The translations under genes and the position numbers were made by a program. From positions 21,511,686-21,575,685 of the forward strand of contig OZ022261.1 of the NCBI GenBank assembly GCA_963978905.1: a stretch of DNA of 64,000 bases, read 5' to 3'. Positions within the stretch are counted from its first letter, which is position 1, and the number at the start of each line of letters is the position of its first letter. This DNA comes from Trichostrongylus colubriformis (taxonomy: Eukaryota > Nematoda > Chromadorea > Rhabditida > Trichostrongylidae). Shown here in pieces: positions 58,976 through 64,000 of this stretch. The notes under the pieces are model-generated. The model was not told the DNA's origin. It searched no databases and was given only the letters and a program-made list of their open reading frames with translations.

Positions 58976-59965
58976 CAATTCTATAAAAACTATTGGTTTT
59001 TAGTCCCATTTATAAACTTTTGAACTCACATTCTTGCTGGTACGGAATAGATCCGGGCAATCCCCACCAGGGGAATGTGATTAGATGGAAAGCGACCAGC
59101 CCAAGCATTCCAGCGCAGGCGCCTATTCGATGATTAATCCTGGAATCAAGTGATGAAACAAATTCTGACTGATAACCGTCAAGCTGGTCCTAGCAGAGGT
59201 ACTGTGGTGAGTACTAGGTGAAAAATCGTGCAGAACCGCCTTCTAGCATTCGATCTGATTCCAGCTTCAAAAGAGCAGTTTTCTGAAAACCACACACTAT
59301 GCGTTGTATGGCATATTTCCATCATCAGCAAGCAATCATAAGACTCTACACAGCGTTCGGCCGAACGAAGTTGCAGTGCGCTTTATCATTGGTCAGACCA
59401 GTCACAGAAGGTCCTCACCTAACGCGCTTCTGCGCAGAGGCTGCATCATTCTGAATTACCACCTTACTTCATGCCTCTTCGAACTCAGTTTCGGCAGTCC
59501 TTCTGCCACTGGTAATCAAACTCTTTAGAGTCCTCTAATAGCTCCCATGTTCTCCCTTGTTGAAACCTCGGCATAGTTGTCGATTGTTTTTCTTTTGGTC
59601 GAAACGTTAGGCCAATAAAGGTTCCACTTCTAACCTCGTATTGGCATACAAAAGAAAAACAATCTTTAGAGTCCTTTTCTCTCATTGATCATCTCTTAAA
59701 CTACGACATTCAAGCATGCTTTATTCCTTTATTCAACTGCCCTTTATATTATTTTTTGATGTGAATTACGAGTGCTGTGTACTGTGTAAATTGACTTGAG
59801 CATATCACATGAACGTAATGATACCACAGCAAATTTGAGGGCACCCACAGGGTCACCGTTGGCGTGAAGGGTGTGCCACTATTGGTAGACGAGCCCCAGG
59901 GCTCGTCTATCGATAGCCATCCAGCGATTGCCTTTCTCCCGGCAGATGTGTGTCTTTGATTGTTA

Positions 59966-62900
59966 TTACTGTATAGCCACTTGCATTTTACCAATGTCGT
60001 AGTATACGCTGATAGCATAGATCAAAAATCCAATGAATCCGAAACCGCCATGCATCAGTGAATTATACTTAACAGTTTCCTGCTTATTCCAGCCAAATAC
60101 GGTCAGAGAAATCGGAGCTCCTAGCCTGAAATGTTAATAAATATCAAGCTATCTGAAATCAGTAATAAATGAAATAATGGTCACAATAATTAGAGCAATG
60201 ATGCATGATGAATTAATAAACAACAGAACTATTAATAGGTATTGGTAACCCACGTTTCCAGATTTGTGATGACAAACATCTGTGCAAATCGGGTCATGAT
60301 GCAAATCATAAGCGCCCAACGGTCGTACATTGGAAGAGCAAAGAATCGTACATGCTCCTCTAAAAATCGTCTCAGGATTTTTAACCGAAGCAAAAGTAGC
60401 AGAAATCTTCGGTCAATTTCAAGTTTTACCATTTTCCATAGAAACTTTCTTGTGCAGGCCAACGTTAGATTCACGAAATAGGAATATGACGAGCATGAAG
60501 CAGACTAAGTTCACCAGTATTCCCATAAAAGCCGGCGCTGAAAGTAGTTCTTAGGATTTCTACAGGCTGAAGAAGGAGCTTAGGAAACAAGTGTAATTTT
60601 TGATCGCTATTTCCGAATTGGAAAGGGAAATGCTAATAAAAAAACCTGTGTACATGTCCAAGCTGAGATTTCCGACAAGTTTGAATCCAGGGTAGCCGAT
60701 CGGTGAGAATATTATTTGAATAGCTAAAAAGCGAATATTTTTTTGCAGCCATTTACTCCCACAGTATTACTTGTTATGGTTTGAGAATATTTATACTAGC
60801 ACCATGTACATTCAACGCGTGGTCTACCATCGATACGTTCACTGCGCGCACGTGAAAAATTGATCGCGGTAACGCTGGCTGGGTGTGTATAAAGTTGTAC
60901 GAATGACCTTCTTCGATTCCCATTAATTACTGATTAACGAGCAGTGATTTACGAGGGGCGAAAATATAAGGTCAAAATATTGGCCACCCAATTATTAACT
61001 TGCCTAGAACAGCCGCCAATAGAAAAATATTATAATCAAAGGAAACCAAGAGTGAACGGATTTTTATTCGGTATCACAAGACAAAAAGAGAGCTTCAGTT
61101 CATGAACGCACCTACAGTATTCAATCAATATTTTGGATGAATATAACTGAAAGTTTACATAATTGACCCTAGTGTGTACAAAGTTTTACTTAATAAAACA
61201 GAATGTCAAGTACAATGAGTGAAGCAATCATCATTACACCATCATAATTAACTAATTGTGAATGTTCCTTTGCTACTTTTGAAAAGGTTTCCGCTGACCG
61301 TTGAGGATTCAAGTTGTGGATTGTTTATCACCTCCTTTAGCATAAAGAAAGCGCCAGGTCAGTAGCGAGGGAGCATGAGAGAATACGAGGGCCCTCTCCT
61401 GAGGAATTAAAGGCATACTACTTAAAGGCAGTATTAGGAGAAATTTTGACGAAAAGTAAAAGAAGTAGTAAATATGAAAGTCGAGATGCCTAGTAATAAG
61501 ACAATGAAGAAAAAACGGATGGAATTGGCCAAAAACCCGAGAAATAGGACCCCCTTCCCATCGTTGATTCTCGACGTGGACGACCATTTCGTCAACAGGC
61601 GAATAGCCCGGACGACTCTGCCATTGGCATGTATCGAGGTAATCAATGCGCAAAAATAGCGTGGAAATAATGCAAAAAACTTGAAAGGCATCCCATCGTT
61701 GACTGCAGACGAGAGAAGACAATAAGTGAAAATTCAAGGAAAAGAAAAGAAAATTAGAAAAGGAAAACTCGCGAGCTCTACGGGTAAGCAGCAAAAATCA
61801 AAAACACTGAAAAAGATAATCAGCTGATTAGAAAAGGGTCTGCGACGTACTGTTTACGAAAGCGCGCCCGATCGCTCCAGCCGGCAGCATCGCCTTGGCC
61901 CCTCCCACCCCATCCAATCATAGGGAGCTCGTCGCCGGGAGGCGGGCTGCCCTGAGCAAAGGCGGCTTGCCCTGATGAGGCCGCCTCCGCCACAGCTCAA
62001 GAGGACGCCTTTCGCGGGGGATTCCGCAATGCAAAGGCCTTCCAGAGCCGTAGTTTTTCACTAAATGACTCCATTTCGGATTCCTTATCACCCACCTTGC
62101 CCCTAACACTGTCTTTAAAAAATGTCCAAATATGTTACTAACAAAGTTACAGAAACCGATATGCTTCATTTGCATCAAACTTTGATTTGTTTTGTCTTCA
62201 TGTACCGCTCGTAATAAATATGTAACAAATATTTAAAACGGCATGTAAAACCCGACGAAAAAAATTCATTCACTCGCGACTTCCTTCATTTATGTTATTT
62301 TTGTCTTGGTGGCTGTTGCTGGCAAGTTACATGATTGGTTGGCCAATATTTTGACTTCAGAACCTCGCCCCTCGTTAATTACTACTTCGCACATTACTGC
62401 GGAGTAGTGAGTAACGAGATGCAGTAGGTCATTCGTACCACTTTATAGTCACCCATGCTGGCTTACTGAGTGTATAGTGGCGGAGTGTGCGTTGTGGTTA
62501 TGTTTCAGAGGTGTGCGTTAGAACTGTCCAGTTAGGTCACATCAAGAACACGTGGCCGCCACGCCCGTGGCGCGCAGCAAATTCACAACGAGATCGACAG
62601 AATTTGGCGCGCGTGATGAGGTGACCTAATCAAACAGTTCTGACACTGTGTTGTGGTGATCAAGCGATCTTATCGCTTAGTATGTAGGCATAAGAGGGAA
62701 AGATTAAGCGGATTTCCGCCGAATCACTCTGCTTCCGTTCAATATTTTATATTTCACTTTATTATTTTGTGAATGGAATATGTCAGCGTGAAATATATCT
62801 GGTACTTTTTGCGGTACTTTTCAGCCAACAGCTCCACATAAGAAGGCTCCCCCCGATGAGTCATGATAAATACTTCACATTCACAAAAAAACTGTTGTTA

Positions 62901-63201
62901 CCAGGTCCGATTGTCAAGCCGAGAGCGAAGCTACCAGAACTCAACGAAATCGATCGCGATCGATCGCTCACTGTACTACCAGACACGGCGTACGTGCGAA
63001 GCACAGTAATCATTCCTGGCATCAAAAGGACATACTATCGCGAGATCTCGAAATCCAGACCTCTAATTTTTCAAATTTCGTCTATACTCACCAGCTCCAA
63101 GACCTGTAACGCTACGAGATATGAACATGACCCATTTCGGTGGCAACGTAGTCACACCACACAACAGATAAATGAAGTTCCCAGTAAACATCAACACAAG
63201 C
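59966..63201 (-). CDS. MFSD8/CLN7-like major facilitator transporter (5' partial)
   Basis: Exons 63092-63201, 62902-63015, 60646-60723, 60430-60537, 60254-60359 and 59966-60125 all join in phase. The frame reads LVLMFTGNFIYLLCGVTTLP, VTGLGAG, TVLRTYAVSGSTVSDRSRSI, FALGLTIGPAIQIIFSPIGY, LSLDMYTAPAFMGILVNLVC, FLFRESNV, FALPMYDRWALMICIMTRF and FGWNKQETVKYNSLMHGG. The GxGAG...R...DR and LGLTIGP segments and the WNKQETVKYN loop follow the order of lysosomal MFSD8 proteins. N-terminal exons lie beyond 64000. The frame stops at 59966 (YYDIGKMQVAIQ, then TAA), short of the last four membrane spans of the family; GTAAAA just before could be a donor to unrecognised exons. AATAAA strings follow near 59720-59735. 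Intron 62901-60724 holds an inverted-repeat element. Confidence 0.88.
60870..62480. mobile_element. Inverted-repeat-bounded element in the MFS intron
   Basis: Outer segments 60880-61010 and 62325-62470 are inverted copies (GAGGGGCGAAAATATAAGGT and CAAAATATTGGCC mirrored by GGCCAATATTTTGACTTC and ACCTCGCCCCTCG). The interior 61440-62130 matches 6950-7490 in inverse. An open frame at 61309-61794 has no recognisable domain. Confidence 0.5.
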
Positions 63202-63239
63202 CTGATAATAACAATATCCATGCAGCATGGTAAGTTGAA

Positions 63240-64000
63240 ACTTCGAAATTGACATTCTACACTTGATGCTATTATCTTTCCGTCATCTAATATCCGGGCT
63301 ATGAGATGAGTTGAGCTCCAGCTAAAAGCATCTTTGGGGGGAAGGATGAAAGTGAGAACTGTGAATACATGTCTTCTGGAAACAAGCCTTCATTTCAGCA
63401 GAGGTGATGTCTGGCGAACCTCGCACTGGAAAAGCGCGGCTTGGAGACTTGTCACGCTCCCGCAACACTGCGAGCCGTTCATCCGCCGAGGAGTTGCCGG
63501 CGCGGGCGAAACAATTGGGGCGGCCGCCTGATTTAGTCTCTCGTCCGTCTGCATTTACACCACCGTCTAGTGATGCAGAGGGGCGCGAAAGACAAGGGGG
63601 AGGGGTTAGCAGTCCTATTTCTCGGTTTTCGCCCTTTCATTTCGTTCTTTCTCAATGTTACACTGCTGAGCACCCCCACTTTCATATTTCGAAATCATCC
63701 AAATTTTCCCTTCCGATGTCTTTGAGGCAAGCAAATGCGGTCTGTAGCTTAGGGTTACGAGTGGTGGATCCTGCTTCCCAATCAAGAAATCCTCTAAACG
63801 TTACAACTCTATGCATTCACCCGAGCAAAGGTCATGGAACGAATGTTTAGTCGCCGTCAATTGACGCTCACGTACGCCGGCCGGAGTTCGGCCAGTGCTG
63901 AATGCATCAACCACGTTGGCTGCTACCGCACTGCGTCTCGTCGGCCGCAAGCAAAGTAAATATGCGGTCATTCGAGAAATAGCTGCGAAACACTCACAAA
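63240..64000. other. No gene recognised
   Basis: Upstream of the first visible MFS exon on the minus strand. Two overlapping plus-strand frames run through a GC-rich stretch (63404-63850) but show no domain, no codon bias and no splice support. Part may be 5' intron of the MFS gene. Confidence 0.4.

Overview
This window looks like nuclear DNA of a nematode, most likely a clade V (strongylid, hookworm-like) parasite. That is an inference from gene structure: exons of 50-260 bp, introns often of 50-70 bp with TTTCAG-type acceptors, and a mix of RTE and CR1/Jockey-like LINEs, Tc1/mariner elements and very many short inverted-repeat elements. There is no bacterial gene organisation. Continuous open frames are mostly shadows; real host coding sequence was rebuilt here exon by exon from splice sites that agree in phase.

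Host genes, all on the minus strand. (1) 908-10071: one large multi-exon gene whose phases join across at least 18 exons; family not recognised. (2) 18148-23951: a second multi-exon gene with WD/beta-propeller-like segments. (3) 42539-46271 and 51070-53513: two tandem paralogues of a four-exon gene for a small secreted protein of about 130-138 residues, with matching exon sizes and conserved promoter blocks. (4) 57876-57982: a signal-peptide exon of another putative secreted protein. (5) 59966-63201: most of a lysosomal MFSD8/CLN7-like major facilitator gene whose 5' end lies beyond the window.

Mobile DNA occupies most of the rest. 10.5-17.5 kb holds MITEs, a satellite-like repeat, a LINE fragment and a Tc-type element containing a 1.6 kb palindromic Tc1 derivative. 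24.8-28.7 kb holds palindromic elements, a mariner and a mariner foldback. 29-38.3 kb is a degenerate tandem repeat into which an RTE retrotransposon, a 1.36 kb mariner-type palindrome and a Tc1 element have inserted. 39-42 kb is a CR1/Jockey-like LINE with a MITE inside it. 43-58 kb mixes the secreted-protein genes with MITEs, one of them nested with a target duplication and a visible empty site.

The most interesting pattern is the repeated, apparently independent conversion of Tc1/mariner elements into long palindromes (15.2, 26.9, 34.4 and 58.3 kb). Three of the four carry transposase 3' coding sequence. Any read-through transcript would fold into long double-stranded RNA matching active transposons, so these loci are candidates for natural RNAi triggers against their parent families.
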